Source: Gordonia neofelifaecis NRRL B-59395 (GTDB lineage Bacteria > Actinomycetota > Actinomycetes > Mycobacteriales > Mycobacteriaceae). Taken from it: a stretch of DNA of 64,000 bases. The translations under genes and the position numbers were made by a program. The stretch covers positions 62,001 through 126,000 of the forward strand of contig NZ_AEUD01000003.1 of the NCBI RefSeq assembly GCF_000192435.1. The letters are read 5' to 3'. Of this stretch, positions 54,618 to 63,499 are shown in pieces. The notes beneath the pieces are model-generated. The model searched no databases and was not told the DNA's origin. It saw only the letters and a list, made by a program, of their open reading frames with translations. How positions within the stretch are numbered: position 1 is the stretch's first letter; every line of letters begins with the position of its first letter.

Positions 54618-55193
54618 TCAGTTCGGGAGGTGGACCCGTTCACCGTCCCGGTCGAAGATCGTGAGTATCTCGGCGGTGCCGCCGTGCGCGACGAATGCGT
54701 GCGGCGTCATCGTCGAGAACTCTGCGGCCTCGCCGGCCTGGACGTAGACCACCCGTTCGCCGAGGGTCAGCCGCACGCTGCCGGACAGAACGGTGAACCA
54801 CTCGTGACCCGCGTGGACTCGAGGCTCCGGCCACTGCGGGGGAGGTTGCAGACGCATCTTGGCGACGACGACGCCCGCATCCGCCCGATCCCGGGAGAGC
54901 AGCCACGTGATCGCGTCGCCGGACGAGTGCGCCTCCGGCCGGATCACGACGTCCTCGTCGCCGATCGGTTCGACGAGCTGATCCAGTGAGATGCCCAATG
55001 CCCGCGCGATCGGGACGAGTTGGTCGAGGGCGACCCGTCGCCCGCCCGTCTCGATGCGGGACAGCGTCGAGGCGCTCATATCGCACCGTCGGGCGAGCGC
55101 GTCGAGGGTCCATCCGCGCGCGAGGCGAAGGCTCCGGATACGCGTGCGTACCAGGGCGTCCAGTTCGGGTCCCGCCGTCGATTCTTGCGCCAT
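54618..55193 (-). CDS. XRE-family regulator with C-terminal cupin
   Basis: 191 residues. The N-terminal helix-turn-helix (about 8-65) reads RIRSLRLARGWTLDALARRC, DMSASTLSRIETGGRRVALD. The C-terminal cupin (about 110-180) contains HAGHEWFTVLSGSVRLTLGE and PHAFVAHGGTAEI, with a metal-type His pair. Such regulators sense small molecules through the cupin. Start ATG 55193 is chosen over ATG 55223 because a TACACT -10 box lies seven bases upstream, giving a leaderless mRNA. Divergent from the flavoprotein gene, which it probably controls. Confidence 0.88.
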   Translation of the reverse strand: MAQESTAGPELDALVRTRIRSLRLARGWTLDALARRCDMSASTLSRIETGGRRVALDQLVPIARALGISLDQLVEPIGDEDVVIRPEAHSSGDAITWLLSRDRADAGVVVAKMRLQPPPQWPEPRVHAGHEWFTVLSGSVRLTLGERVVYVQAGEAAEFSTMTPHAFVAHGGTAEILTIFDRDGERVHLPN

Positions 55194-55200
55194 GCGCAAC

Positions 55201-55206
55201 AGTGTA
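55201..55206 (-). promoter_or_regulatory. -10 box for the XRE-cupin gene
   Basis: On the minus strand TACACT, seven bases, then ATG 55193; leaderless geometry. The divergent gene's -10 box is only 22 bp away, so a single repressor site could cover both. Confidence 0.5.
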
Positions 55207-55228
55207 TGCGAATATGGCAACACGGTTC

Positions 55229-55234
55229 TAGCGT
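55229..55234 (+). promoter_or_regulatory. -10 box for the thioredoxin-reductase-like gene
   Basis: TAGCGT, six bases, then ATG 55241, with no Shine-Dalgarno; leaderless geometry. The whole divergent gap is 47 bp. Confidence 0.5.
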
Positions 55235-55240
55235 GGAGCC

Positions 55241-56311
55241 ATGGACGAACACATAGATGACCTCAGTTCACCGAATCCCCAGGGCCGGCTGTACGACGTC
55301 GCCGTCGCCGGAGGAGGCGCGGCCGGGCTGGCCGCGGCGGTCACGCTGGCCCGTTCGCTCCGCTCGGTCGTGGTGATCGACGCCGGACGCCAGCGGAACC
55401 TGCCCGCGCACAGCGCTCACAACGTTCTCGGCCGGGAGGGGATCGCGCCCGCGGAGCTCATCCGCGCCGGCCGAGCCGAGGCCGAGAGCTACGGCGTCAG
55501 ATTCGTCGACGACGCGGTCGTCGAGGCCGCGCGCGTCCCGGACGGGTTCGCGTTGACGCTCGGTTCCGGGACGCCGGTGCGAGCGCGCCGACTGCTGCTC
55601 GCCACCGGACTCGTCGACGAACTGCCGAATATCGCCGGGCTCGCCGAATGCTGGGGCACCACGGTGCTGCACTGCCCCTACTGCCATGGTTGGGAGGTGC
55701 GCGGGCAGCGCATCACGGTGATCGCCTCGGGCCCGATGGCGGAGCACCAGGCGCTGCTCTTCGGGAGGTTGAGTGATCGCGTCACCGTCGTCGTGCACGG
55801 CGCGGTTCTCGACGACGCGGCGCGCGAGCGGCTCGCGCTGATGGGGATCGCCGTGATCGACGGACCGGTGGAGGCGGTCCTGGCCGACGGCTCGGACGTT
55901 CGTGCCGTCGTGGTCGGCGGCGTCGCTCACGAGGCCGATGCGGTGGTGGTCGGACCACGGATGCATGCCCGGGCGGAGATCTTCGAGATGCTCGGCGGAA
56001 CGGTGAGTCGGCATCCGCTCGGGACGTACGTCGACGCCGATCCCACCGGTCGGACAGCGGTAGACGGCGTCTGGGCCGCGGGCAATGTGCGCGATCTGTC
56101 GGCGATGGTCGGTGCCGCGAGCGCCGCAGGCGTTCTCGCCGGCGCCGCGCTGAACGTCGATCTGCTGGACGCGGACGTCGCGGTTGCTCAGTCTGCGTCG
56201 GTGGCCGGACTCGCCGAATCGCGTTTCGGCGGCACGGGCACCTTGGACGGAAGGCCGGACGACAGCAGCAAGGCGAGCAGGGTGAGCGCGAAGACGACGA
56301 ACAACGACTGA
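55241..56311 (+). CDS. Thioredoxin-reductase-like FAD/NAD(P) oxidoreductase
   Basis: 356 residues. FAD motif VAVAGGGAAGLAAAVTLARS, redox pair VLHCPYCHGWEVRGQ (CxxC), an altered NAD(P) loop after it (VIASGPMAEHQ rather than GxGxxA) and C-terminal FAD motif VDGVWAAGNVRDLSAMVGAA. This is the single-protein TrxR-like class often placed next to cupin/XRE or AsnC regulators. Altered NAD(P) motif makes true thioredoxin reductase doubtful. The last 40 residues are low in conservation and overlap the MFS gene on the other strand by 124 bp. Confidence 0.83.
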   Translation: MDEHIDDLSSPNPQGRLYDVAVAGGGAAGLAAAVTLARSLRSVVVIDAGRQRNLPAHSAHNVLGREGIAPAELIRAGRAEAESYGVRFVDDAVVEAARVPDGFALTLGSGTPVRARRLLLATGLVDELPNIAGLAECWGTTVLHCPYCHGWEVRGQRITVIASGPMAEHQALLFGRLSDRVTVVVHGAVLDDAARERLALMGIAVIDGPVEAVLADGSDVRAVVVGGVAHEADAVVVGPRMHARAEIFEMLGGTVSRHPLGTYVDADPTGRTAVDGVWAAGNVRDLSAMVGAASAAGVLAGAALNVDLLDADVAVAQSASVAGLAESRFGGTGTLDGRPDDSSKASRVSAKTTNND

Positions 56312-57819
56312 CGGAGTGCGGTGACCGTGGTGTCGCCGTAGGTCGATGCGACCTGAGAGGCGACCGTCGGATCGGCACCGGCGTGGACCAGCGCGTCTTG
56401 AGCCTGTTGCTCGGAGATGATCGGCGCGCCAGTCGACGTGGCCGCCACCACCTGCTGTCGAACGGGACCCGGAATCGAGGTGTCGTTCTCGACGGCGTGG
56501 GTGAAGCCGCTGGTGAGAAGCAGGATGAAGACCGATCCGACCACCGCGGTGCCGAAGGACGAACCGAGGTTCTGGAACGTTCCCTGAAGTCCGCCGACCT
56601 TGGAACTGTCGTCGCCCTGAACTGCCGACATGTTGACGTTGCCGAGTTGCGAGGCGAGCAGGCCGAAACCGGCCCCGACGACGAACATGCCGCCCGCGAA
56701 GAGCGGTCCGGCGAGCTCCGGCCGAACGGCGGCGAACACCAGGAGCAGTCCGAGGCCCAGTACTACCTGCCCGATGCGCCCGATGTTACGGGCCGACCGC
56801 ACGGTGGTCAGGCGCGAACCGAGCACCGAGAAGAGGATCAGCCCGACAGAGAGCGGGAGAATCTTGAGTCCGGTGTGCAGGGCGTCGTAGCCGAGCGAGG
56901 TCTGCAGATAGACCGGGACCACGAAGAACAGGGCCGCGATCGCGAAGTACTGGGTGAGGAACATGAGCAGGCCGCTGCGCAGCGCCGGGATGCGCAGCAG
57001 GCTGACCTTCAGAAGCGGGGACACGCCGATCCGCTCCAGATATTGCTGGCGCTTGACGAACGCCCACAGGATGATCAGGGCGATCAGGATGAGATAGGCG
57101 ACGGGGGAGACCCCGAACGGCGCGATCGTCGTGTCGCCGATCTTCGGCGGGTCCAGAGGCACGATCCAGCCCCAGGTCTTGCTCTGGAGAAGTGCGAAGA
57201 CGCCGAGTCCCATGCCTGCGGCGGAGAGGATCACCGACAGCACGCTGATGCGGACGGCCGGATCCGGTGGAGTGTCCTTGATCCGGCCGGCGACGCAGAG
57301 CACGACCGCCATCACCACCGCCTCGGCGACGAACACGTATCGCCACGAGGAGTACGTCGTCATCACGCCGCCGATCAGCGGGCCCGCGGCCGCCGCGAAA
57401 CCGGTGACGGCCCCCAGTGCGGCGAAGGCGATGACGCGTTCGCGGTCGCGGTAGTTGATCGCCGCCAGCGCGGCGATCGCGGGGATCACCAGGATTGCGC
57501 CGAGGCCCTCGACGAGCGACCAGCCGACCATCAGCACGCCGAGGTTCGGGCTCAGCGCCGTGGTCAGCGAGCCGATGCCGTAGACGACCGAACCGATGCG
57601 GAACGCGCGGCTTCGGCCCCAGCGATCACCGAGCTGCCCGCCGGTCAGCATGAACGCCGCCATCGTCAAGGCGTAGAAGGTGATGGCCGCCTGCATTCCG
57701 GACACATCGGTACCCAGATCGGCGGCGACCGTCGAGATCGACACGTTCATGACGGTGCTGTCGAGCACCATGATGAACTGAGACATGCTGAGGATGATCA
57801 GAACGATCCACCGCTTCAT
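56188..57819 (-). CDS. MFS multidrug exporter, DHA2 (14-helix) family
   Basis: 543 residues, about 14 transmembrane helices. Family motifs: QFIMVLDSTVMNVSISTVAA (DHA2 D1 motif), GGQLGDRWGRSRAF (motif A) and AAGPLIGGVMTTYSSWRYVF (antiporter motif C). The final helix LFVVFALTLLALLLSSG is encoded within the segment overlapping the flavoprotein gene. The start ATG 57819 is followed by KRWIVLIILSMSQ and preceded by a TACGCT box, so the frame open to 58062 is not used. Substrate unknown; drug or metabolite export by proton antiport. Confidence 0.9.
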   Translation of the reverse strand: MKRWIVLIILSMSQFIMVLDSTVMNVSISTVAADLGTDVSGMQAAITFYALTMAAFMLTGGQLGDRWGRSRAFRIGSVVYGIGSLTTALSPNLGVLMVGWSLVEGLGAILVIPAIAALAAINYRDRERVIAFAALGAVTGFAAAAGPLIGGVMTTYSSWRYVFVAEAVVMAVVLCVAGRIKDTPPDPAVRISVLSVILSAAGMGLGVFALLQSKTWGWIVPLDPPKIGDTTIAPFGVSPVAYLILIALIILWAFVKRQQYLERIGVSPLLKVSLLRIPALRSGLLMFLTQYFAIAALFFVVPVYLQTSLGYDALHTGLKILPLSVGLILFSVLGSRLTTVRSARNIGRIGQVVLGLGLLLVFAAVRPELAGPLFAGGMFVVGAGFGLLASQLGNVNMSAVQGDDSSKVGGLQGTFQNLGSSFGTAVVGSVFILLLTSGFTHAVENDTSIPGPVRQQVVAATSTGAPIISEQQAQDALVHAGADPTVASQVASTYGDTTVTALRQSLFVVFALTLLALLLSSGLPSKVPVPPKRDSASPATDAD

Positions 57820-57825
57820 CGTCGC

Positions 57826-57831
57826 AGCGTA
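57826..57831 (-). promoter_or_regulatory. -10 box for leaderless MFS exporter transcript
   Basis: On the minus strand TACGCT, six bases, then ATG 57819; no Shine-Dalgarno. Confidence 0.5.
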
Positions 57832-58013
57832 GTTCGATGACCACCCGGCCGCACCGGGAACCGCGACGAATCCGCTCAGGGGACCGACAGTTCGGCCCGG
57901 TGACCGAGACGAGCTGTTGACCTCGGGAGATCCATCAGAAGCACCCGTGAGACGGTCCGCGAGGCACCCACAATGACGGGGCGATCCGTGTTTTCGATTC
58001 GGAAGGAATCTCC

Positions 58014-59480
58014 ATGTTCTCGTCGTCGGTGCGCCCACTCGCGCTCGATCAGGTCCCTGCATTCGATCATGAGGTCGACGTCATCGTCGTCGGCTTCGGC
58101 TGCGCGGGGGCATCCGCCGCACTCGAAGCCGATGCGGCGGGTGCGAGCGTGGCACTCCTCGAGAAGTACAGCGGCGGCGGCGGATCGTCGGCGCTGTCGG
58201 GCGGGGAGATGTACCTCGGCGGCGGCACCGCGATCCAACAGGCGTGCGGCTTCGACGACACACCTGAGGACATGCAGAAGTTCCTGTCGGCGGCACTCGG
58301 GCCGGACACCGACCAGGACAAGGTCTCGCTGTACTGCCGCGACAGCGTCGAGCACTTCGACTGGCTGGTGGCACAGGGGGTGCCGTTCAAGCCGTCGCTG
58401 TGGGACTCGCCGACTTGGGTCCCGCCGACGGATGACGGTCTGATGTGGATGGGCGAGCGGGCGCATCCGTTCGCCGGCATCGCGAAGCCCGCACCGCGCG
58501 GACATCGCGTCACGGCCGACGGCTTCGGCGGCAAGGTCCTGATGGAGGTGCTCGGCGCGCGAGTCGCGGAGAGCGGTGTCGATGTGCACACCGACACCGG
58601 CGTGACGCAGTTGATTCTCGACGGCGACCGCGTGGTCGGTGTGGTCGCGAGGCGATTCAACGACACGGTCTACTACCGGGCGCGCGGCGGCGTGGTCCTG
58701 ACGACCGGCGGTTTCGGCGACAACGCGGAGATGGTGGCCCAGCACGCTCCGCAGCTGGTGGGGCTCGGAATCAACAGCGACGGCGGCGACGACGGCCGCG
58801 GGATCGCGCTGGCTCAAGCGGCCGGTGCCGCTGTGCGTCACATGTCGGCAGGCCAGGTGGGCATCTCGCTGATCCCCGGCATGGCGGTCCGCGGCATGGT
58901 GGTCGATGCCAACGGACGCCGGTTCATCAACGAGGACGTGTACCCCGGACTGATCGGACAGGCGGCGCTGTTCAAGCACGGATTGCACGTCTGGGTGATC
59001 CTCGACGAGCAGGCCTACGAAGAGGTCCCGGAAGCGGAGCGGTGGGGTGTCCAGCCGCACTTCGTCGCCGAGACGCTCGCTGAGCTCGAGCAGGAGATCG
59101 GCATGCCCGACGGCGCCCTGCAGTCCACCGTCGGCGAGTACAACCGCCACGCCGAGCAGGGCGACGATCCGTACTTTCACAAGGAGGCGCGCTGGGTGCG
59201 GCCGCTGACGAGCCCGTTCGCGGCGATCGACGTCCGCCGCGGCATCGCTCCGCCGGAGTACGGCGACAGCAAGCCGGGCGGTGCGGAGGTGTTCACCACC
59301 GGCGGGCTCCGGACGAACGTCGACGGTGCCGTCCTCGATCTGGACGACGAACCGATTCCGGGACTGTACGCCGCGGGCCGTGCGACGTCCGGACTCCATT
59401 CGTGGGGTTACATCAGCGGGACGTCCCTGGGCGACGGCACCTTCTTCGGACGCCGTGCCGGAATCGCCGCCGCCGGATGA
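58014..59480 (+). CDS. FAD-dependent dehydrogenase, KstD/fumarate-reductase flavoprotein family
   Basis: 488 residues. N-terminal FAD motif DVIVVGFGCAGASAALEADA, SGGEMYLGGGTAIQQACG, GVVLTTGGFGDN, NGRRFINEDVYPG and the C-terminal FAD motif GLYAAGRATSGLHSWGYISG with SLGDGTFFGRRAG are typical of FAD_binding_2 proteins that include 3-ketosteroid delta-1-dehydrogenases. It is shorter than KstD (about 510-560), and the active-site tyrosines cannot be assigned safely. A steroid or other enone substrate is possible. The start ATG 58014 has AAGGAA upstream. Confidence 0.83.
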   Translation: MFSSSVRPLALDQVPAFDHEVDVIVVGFGCAGASAALEADAAGASVALLEKYSGGGGSSALSGGEMYLGGGTAIQQACGFDDTPEDMQKFLSAALGPDTDQDKVSLYCRDSVEHFDWLVAQGVPFKPSLWDSPTWVPPTDDGLMWMGERAHPFAGIAKPAPRGHRVTADGFGGKVLMEVLGARVAESGVDVHTDTGVTQLILDGDRVVGVVARRFNDTVYYRARGGVVLTTGGFGDNAEMVAQHAPQLVGLGINSDGGDDGRGIALAQAAGAAVRHMSAGQVGISLIPGMAVRGMVVDANGRRFINEDVYPGLIGQAALFKHGLHVWVILDEQAYEEVPEAERWGVQPHFVAETLAELEQEIGMPDGALQSTVGEYNRHAEQGDDPYFHKEARWVRPLTSPFAAIDVRRGIAPPEYGDSKPGGAEVFTTGGLRTNVDGAVLDLDDEPIPGLYAAGRATSGLHSWGYISGTSLGDGTFFGRRAGIAAAG

Positions 59481-59558
59481 GCTGACCGGAGAACACCCGC
59501 CGGTGTGACGACGCCCGTAGATGGAATATCCGCGGGCGTCGTCCGGTTAGATACAGGC

Positions 59559-59915
59559 ATGGCAACAATTGATCTGAGCGGCGACGACTTCGAACAGACC
59601 ATCGTCGACAACGACATCGTTCTCGTCGACTTCTGGGCCGACTGGTGCGGACCGTGCAAGCAGTTCGCCCCGACCTACAAGGCGGCGTCGGAGAAGCACG
59701 GTGACATCGTCTTCGGCAAGGTCGACACCGAGGCCGAGCAGCAGTTGGCCGCCGCGGCCAGCATCCGGTCCATTCCGACTATCATGGCGTTCAAGCAGGG
59801 ACGGCTCGTGTTCAACGAGGCCGGTGCGCTGCCGCCGCAGGCGCTCGACAGCCTGATCGACCAGGTCAAGGCTCTCGACGTGGAGCAGGCACTCAAGGAG
59901 AGCGGCCAGGAATGA
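59559..59915 (+). CDS. Thioredoxin
   Basis: 118 residues. The active site is in DFWADWCGPCKQFAPTYKAA (WCGPC), followed by VDTEAEQQLAAAASIRSIPT with the cis-Pro and IMAFKQGRLVFNEAGALPP. Cytosolic disulfide reductant. I chose ATG 59559, preceded by TAGATA (59548-59553), because the frame open to 59505 adds 18 non-conserved residues. In M. tuberculosis a thioredoxin gene also lies a few genes after the suf operon. Confidence 0.94.
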   Translation: MATIDLSGDDFEQTIVDNDIVLVDFWADWCGPCKQFAPTYKAASEKHGDIVFGKVDTEAEQQLAAAASIRSIPTIMAFKQGRLVFNEAGALPPQALDSLIDQVKALDVEQALKESGQE

Positions 59916-59986
59916 CGGCCTACGGCCGACACGCCGGAGTCATTCGCCAGATGTAGTCACCGTTCGTGGCGGTAGCGCGCGCCCTT

Positions 59987-59992
59987 TAGGAT
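59987..59992 (+). promoter_or_regulatory. -10 box for the lipoprotein gene pair
   Basis: TAGGAT, six bases, then ATG 59999; no Shine-Dalgarno; leaderless geometry. Confidence 0.5.
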
Positions 59993-59998
59993 CTGCCT

Positions 59999-61153
59999 AT
60001 GCATTGGAAACGCGCAGCCGCGGTGGTCGGAGCAGTCCTCAGCATCTCGGCGGTGACCGCGTGCACCGTCGACGGGACCGCGACGCGAGGCCCGGTGCAG
60101 TTGGACACCGGAAAGTATGCGACCACACTGCAGCCGGCTGCGGGTACCGCCGACAGCGAAGCCGCGATGGACAAGCTGCGAGCGATGCGGTTCGGCGAGG
60201 ACATCGTCTTCCGTGACGAGATCGATCCACAGCTGACGAAGTTCAGCATGCCGACCTATCCGATCTCCGGGGCCGCCGGGCTGAAGGGCGTGTTCTCGGA
60301 CGCCGCCGACCTTCCGGAGTCGCAGAAGCTGCGATACGGCTTCAGCATCGCAGGCGGCAACCCCGACGACGGCAACGACAAGGGGATGAACCACGCCGTC
60401 CTGGTGTACACCGATCCCGCGGCGGCGACGGCCGCACTGAACGCGATGTCCGGCCAGATGCTGCGCAAGAACTACGGCTCGCCGATGCAGCGCACGCAGA
60501 TCCCGGGAATGCCCGCCGAGACCGTCGCCCTCAGCGGCAAGTCGAGCAGTGGTTCGCAGATCTCGGTCGCGTTCACTCCGGCCGGGGACAAGGTGATCTA
60601 CACCTGGGCGGACTCGAAGGACGGCGCATGGACGCAGTCCGTCGTGCGGTCGGCGTACCAGAAACAGAAGGTCCTGATCGACGGCATGAAGCCGATCAGT
60701 GAGGACCGGCAGATCGATCCGACCGGGATCACCCGGGCGGTGCTTCCCACCGAGTCCGGAAGCGGCTCGGCCTACAGCGGTGCGGTGGCCGGACCGCGGA
60801 CCATCTCGCAGCTCGCGGGCAAGTCGTCGGCCACGTACAAGGATCTCGCGAGCGCCGGGGTGACCGAGGCCGCCGTCGGCGGATCCCTGGTGTTCCACGC
60901 CGGTGGTGAGGACCAGGCGAAGAAGCTCCTGACGTCGCTGTCGGACACCTCCGACGACCCGGCGGCGAAGAAGGCGGCGAGCCCGCAGGACCTGTCGTCG
61001 GCGATCTGCCAGACCAGCAAGTCGTCGACGGGCACCGACACGGCGAGTTGCTTCGTGGCGGTCGGCTCGTACGCGGTGCAGGCGGACGGTTCGGACCTGC
61101 ACGACGCGCAGCAGAAGATCTCCGCACAGTATCTGCTGCTGAAGCAGCTGTGA
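59999..61153 (+). CDS. Lipoprotein of an actinobacterial family (DUF7373-like), copy 1
   Basis: 384 residues. Lipoprotein signal MHWKRAAAVVGAVLSISAVT ending in the lipobox VTAC (Cys 22), so membrane-anchored and outside. The mature part begins CTVDGTATRGPVQLDTGKYA and ends in a C-terminal domain with two cysteines (SSAICQTS, TASCFVAV), QKISAQYLLLKQL being the last residues. It resembles lipoproteins that I recall as DUF7373 in Gordonia, Nocardia and Rhodococcus. Function unknown. The next gene is a paralogue that overlaps by four bases. Confidence 0.82.
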   Translation: MHWKRAAAVVGAVLSISAVTACTVDGTATRGPVQLDTGKYATTLQPAAGTADSEAAMDKLRAMRFGEDIVFRDEIDPQLTKFSMPTYPISGAAGLKGVFSDAADLPESQKLRYGFSIAGGNPDDGNDKGMNHAVLVYTDPAAATAALNAMSGQMLRKNYGSPMQRTQIPGMPAETVALSGKSSSGSQISVAFTPAGDKVIYTWADSKDGAWTQSVVRSAYQKQKVLIDGMKPISEDRQIDPTGITRAVLPTESGSGSAYSGAVAGPRTISQLAGKSSATYKDLASAGVTEAAVGGSLVFHAGGEDQAKKLLTSLSDTSDDPAAKKAASPQDLSSAICQTSKSSTGTDTASCFVAVGSYAVQADGSDLHDAQQKISAQYLLLKQL

Positions 61154-62325
61154 CATCAGCGGCCGTCACGGCATCGACCCGGCGGACCAGGGTGCGGGCG
61201 ACGGCGGTCGCCCTGCTCGGCGCGGTGTCGGTGGCGACGCTGGGCGCATGCACCCTCGACGGGGCTCCGGTGCGGGCACCCGTGTCGATCGACGCCGGTC
61301 GGTATCCGACGTCGCCCGGACCGGCCGAACCCGATGCGGCGACTCCGGGAGCGGTCGCGCGGTTGCAGTCGATCCGCCTCGCCGACCACGTGATCCTGAC
61401 CGATGAAGCCGATCCGGCGTTCACCTCGACGAGCGTCATGTCGATTCCGCTCACCAGCATGAAGAAGGTCGACCTGCTCATGCCCGGCACCGAACACATC
61501 GGTGCGGCCGATGCCTACCGGTACGGCTTCTCGACTGTGGCATCGGACCCGAAGGCACCCGAGAGCAGCATCTCGCATGCGGTGCTCGCGTTCGCCGATT
61601 CGGCGAGTGCGTCCGCCGCCGCGGCCCAGCTGGCGGCTGCCGGGCGGCGAGCGAGCGATGGTCGTACCGGCGTGCCGATCGCGGGCCTCCCGGCATCCGC
61701 TCAGGTGGCGCAGGGGCCGTCCGCGGGTGTTGCCGAGTCGCCGGCGACGTACGTGTCGATGGCGTTCACGCCGATCGGCGACACGGTCGTGTACACGCGT
61801 GTGCAGGACCGCAGCGCCGATCGGAGCCGGAAAGTCGTGGTCGCCGCCTACGACAAGCAGCGCGCGATGCTCGCCGGATACCGGCCCGACCCCGGTTCGG
61901 AGGTCGATCCGCACGGACTCCTGCGTGCCACACTGCCCGACCGGAGCAATGCGCTCATGGCGCACATCGTGGTCGGCAGGCGGGGAGAGGCGCACTTCTA
62001 CGACGAACCGTCGAAGACGCTGCGCACCCTCGAGGATCTCGGGATCGCCGAGTCGGCGAAGAACCTCAGTCAGGTCTACCGGGCGGGCAGCACCGAGAAG
62101 GCGCGCGCCTGGCAGCGCTATCTGGAGACGTCGTACGCCGTCGACCGGAGACAGGAGGCCGCGGCACCGCTGGATCTGCCGGGGGTCGGCTGCTTCTACC
62201 GGCGGTCGTCGAGCGTGGTGTGTCTGATGACCGTTGGCGAGTACGTCGCCGAGATCAGTGCCACGAAGCTCACGGACGCACATCAGCAGGCATCGGCGCA
62301 GTACCTGATTCTCAAGAAGATGTGA
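61150..62325 (+). CDS. Lipoprotein of the same family, copy 2
   Basis: 391 residues. The GTG start at 61150 overlaps the stop of copy 1 (GTGA). The signal (VALLGAVSVATLGAC, lipobox LGAC) is followed by CTLDGAPVRAPVSIDAGRYP, closely parallel to copy 1 (CT.DG...PV..D.G.Y.T). The end SAQYLILKKM also mirrors the SAQYLLLKQL of copy 1. The tandem pair therefore arose by duplication and diverged. A longer frame to 61048 overlaps copy 1 by 100 bp and is rejected. Tail-to-tail overlap of 14 bp with the lycopene cyclase gene. Confidence 0.82.
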   Translation: MTSAAVTASTRRTRVRATAVALLGAVSVATLGACTLDGAPVRAPVSIDAGRYPTSPGPAEPDAATPGAVARLQSIRLADHVILTDEADPAFTSTSVMSIPLTSMKKVDLLMPGTEHIGAADAYRYGFSTVASDPKAPESSISHAVLAFADSASASAAAAQLAAAGRRASDGRTGVPIAGLPASAQVAQGPSAGVAESPATYVSMAFTPIGDTVVYTRVQDRSADRSRKVVVAAYDKQRAMLAGYRPDPGSEVDPHGLLRATLPDRSNALMAHIVVGRRGEAHFYDEPSKTLRTLEDLGIAESAKNLSQVYRAGSTEKARAWQRYLETSYAVDRRQEAAAPLDLPGVGCFYRRSSSVVCLMTVGEYVAEISATKLTDAHQQASAQYLILKKM

Positions 62326-63499
62326 CGAGCTCGACCAGCGCCCGCATGGACGCGAGGCCGACTCGCGCCTGCAGCGCGGTCGGGCACCGGCGGAAGACCC
62401 CGGCCATCGCCCGGGCGACTCCGGCGGCGTCGTCGGGTGCCGAGAGGTAGGCGCGCTGCAGCGGGATCGGCAGGGCGAAGAAGGCGTCGAAGAACGCGAC
62501 GAGTGCCTCCGGCGGGAGCCGGACGAGCATGAGGAGTCCGAGCAGGCGCAGTCGGTAGGCGATGCGTGCTCCCGTCGGCCACAGCGCCCTGCGGGGGTCG
62601 CGGCCCGCCTCGATCGCCGCCACGACGCGGTCGGCCGCGTGCAGCGACTGCGCGACGCTGTAGCCGGTCGCCGGATTCAGCTGACCGCCCACCGCGCCGA
62701 TCGGGAGCGCGGGTCCCGCACGCCAGGGTCGCGGCCGCGCGTACATGGGGAAGTCGACGATCTCGGTCGCGGCGTGATCGGGCAGGTCGGGTCGGCGCAG
62801 ACCGGACCGCCGCAGACGGGACCGACGCTGCAACTCGTCGACCGGGAGCGGCGGGCGAGCGGCGAGGCACGTCTCTTCGACGAGACGTCCGCGCGCCGTA
62901 TCGATGCAGTAGCTGAACGACGGTGTGGTCTCCCGGGCCCGTGTGCCTGCGCCTTGTGTGCGGGAGTCTCGTGTGTTCGGGGCTCGCCAGTCCATCAGGA
63001 CGGTCCGACCGCTGTTCTTCGGCGCTTCTCGGTCGGCGCGGTCATCGAACACGCCGAACGCGGTCTGTCGGGGGATGTGGGCGCCGGTCGGTCCGGCGGT
63101 CCCGCGGGCGTCGACGACATGGCGCGCGGACAGGACGCTCCCGTCGGACAACGTCACCGCCTCGGCGTCCAGCCTGCGGGCCCGGGCAGCCACCACCCGG
63201 ACACCGTCGAGGGACAGGGACTGCTGAAACAGCTCGGAGTCGAGCACCAGGTAGCCGCGCTCGATCACCCGCTCGCCGGGAGTGAAGACCTGGAACGACG
63301 GGCTCTGCGCGGCGATCACCGCGCCGTCGAGCCAGTCGGGGGCGTCGTCGGCGTACATGCCGAACGTCTGTCGCCACGGTGCCCGGGGAGCGGGATCCAC
63401 GAGCACGACCGCCAGCCCTGCCGCGGCCGCCCGATGCGCCAGCGCGCGACCGGCCGGCCCGGCGCCGACGACGATGAGGTCGTTTCCAGCGGGCTTCAC
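62312..63499 (-). CDS. Lycopene cyclase, CrtL/CrtY type
   Basis: 395 residues. FAD-binding start LIVVGAGPAGRALAHRAAAA; the cyclase motif GRLVEETCLAARP corresponds to the catalytic F/L-x-E-E-T; and GAVGGQLNPATGYSVAQSLH matches the 'PATGYS' signature of lycopene cyclases. It would form beta-ionone rings on lycopene for carotenoids, the pigments typical of Gordonia and Rhodococcus. No other carotenoid gene is in the window. Start ATG 63499 overlaps the SDR stop (ATGA). Confidence 0.9.
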   Translation of the reverse strand: MKPAGNDLIVVGAGPAGRALAHRAAAAGLAVVLVDPAPRAPWRQTFGMYADDAPDWLDGAVIAAQSPSFQVFTPGERVIERGYLVLDSELFQQSLSLDGVRVVAARARRLDAEAVTLSDGSVLSARHVVDARGTAGPTGAHIPRQTAFGVFDDRADREAPKNSGRTVLMDWRAPNTRDSRTQGAGTRARETTPSFSYCIDTARGRLVEETCLAARPPLPVDELQRRSRLRRSGLRRPDLPDHAATEIVDFPMYARPRPWRAGPALPIGAVGGQLNPATGYSVAQSLHAADRVVAAIEAGRDPRRALWPTGARIAYRLRLLGLLMLVRLPPEALVAFFDAFFALPIPLQRAYLSAPDDAAGVARAMAGVFRRCPTALQARVGLASMRALVELVTSS

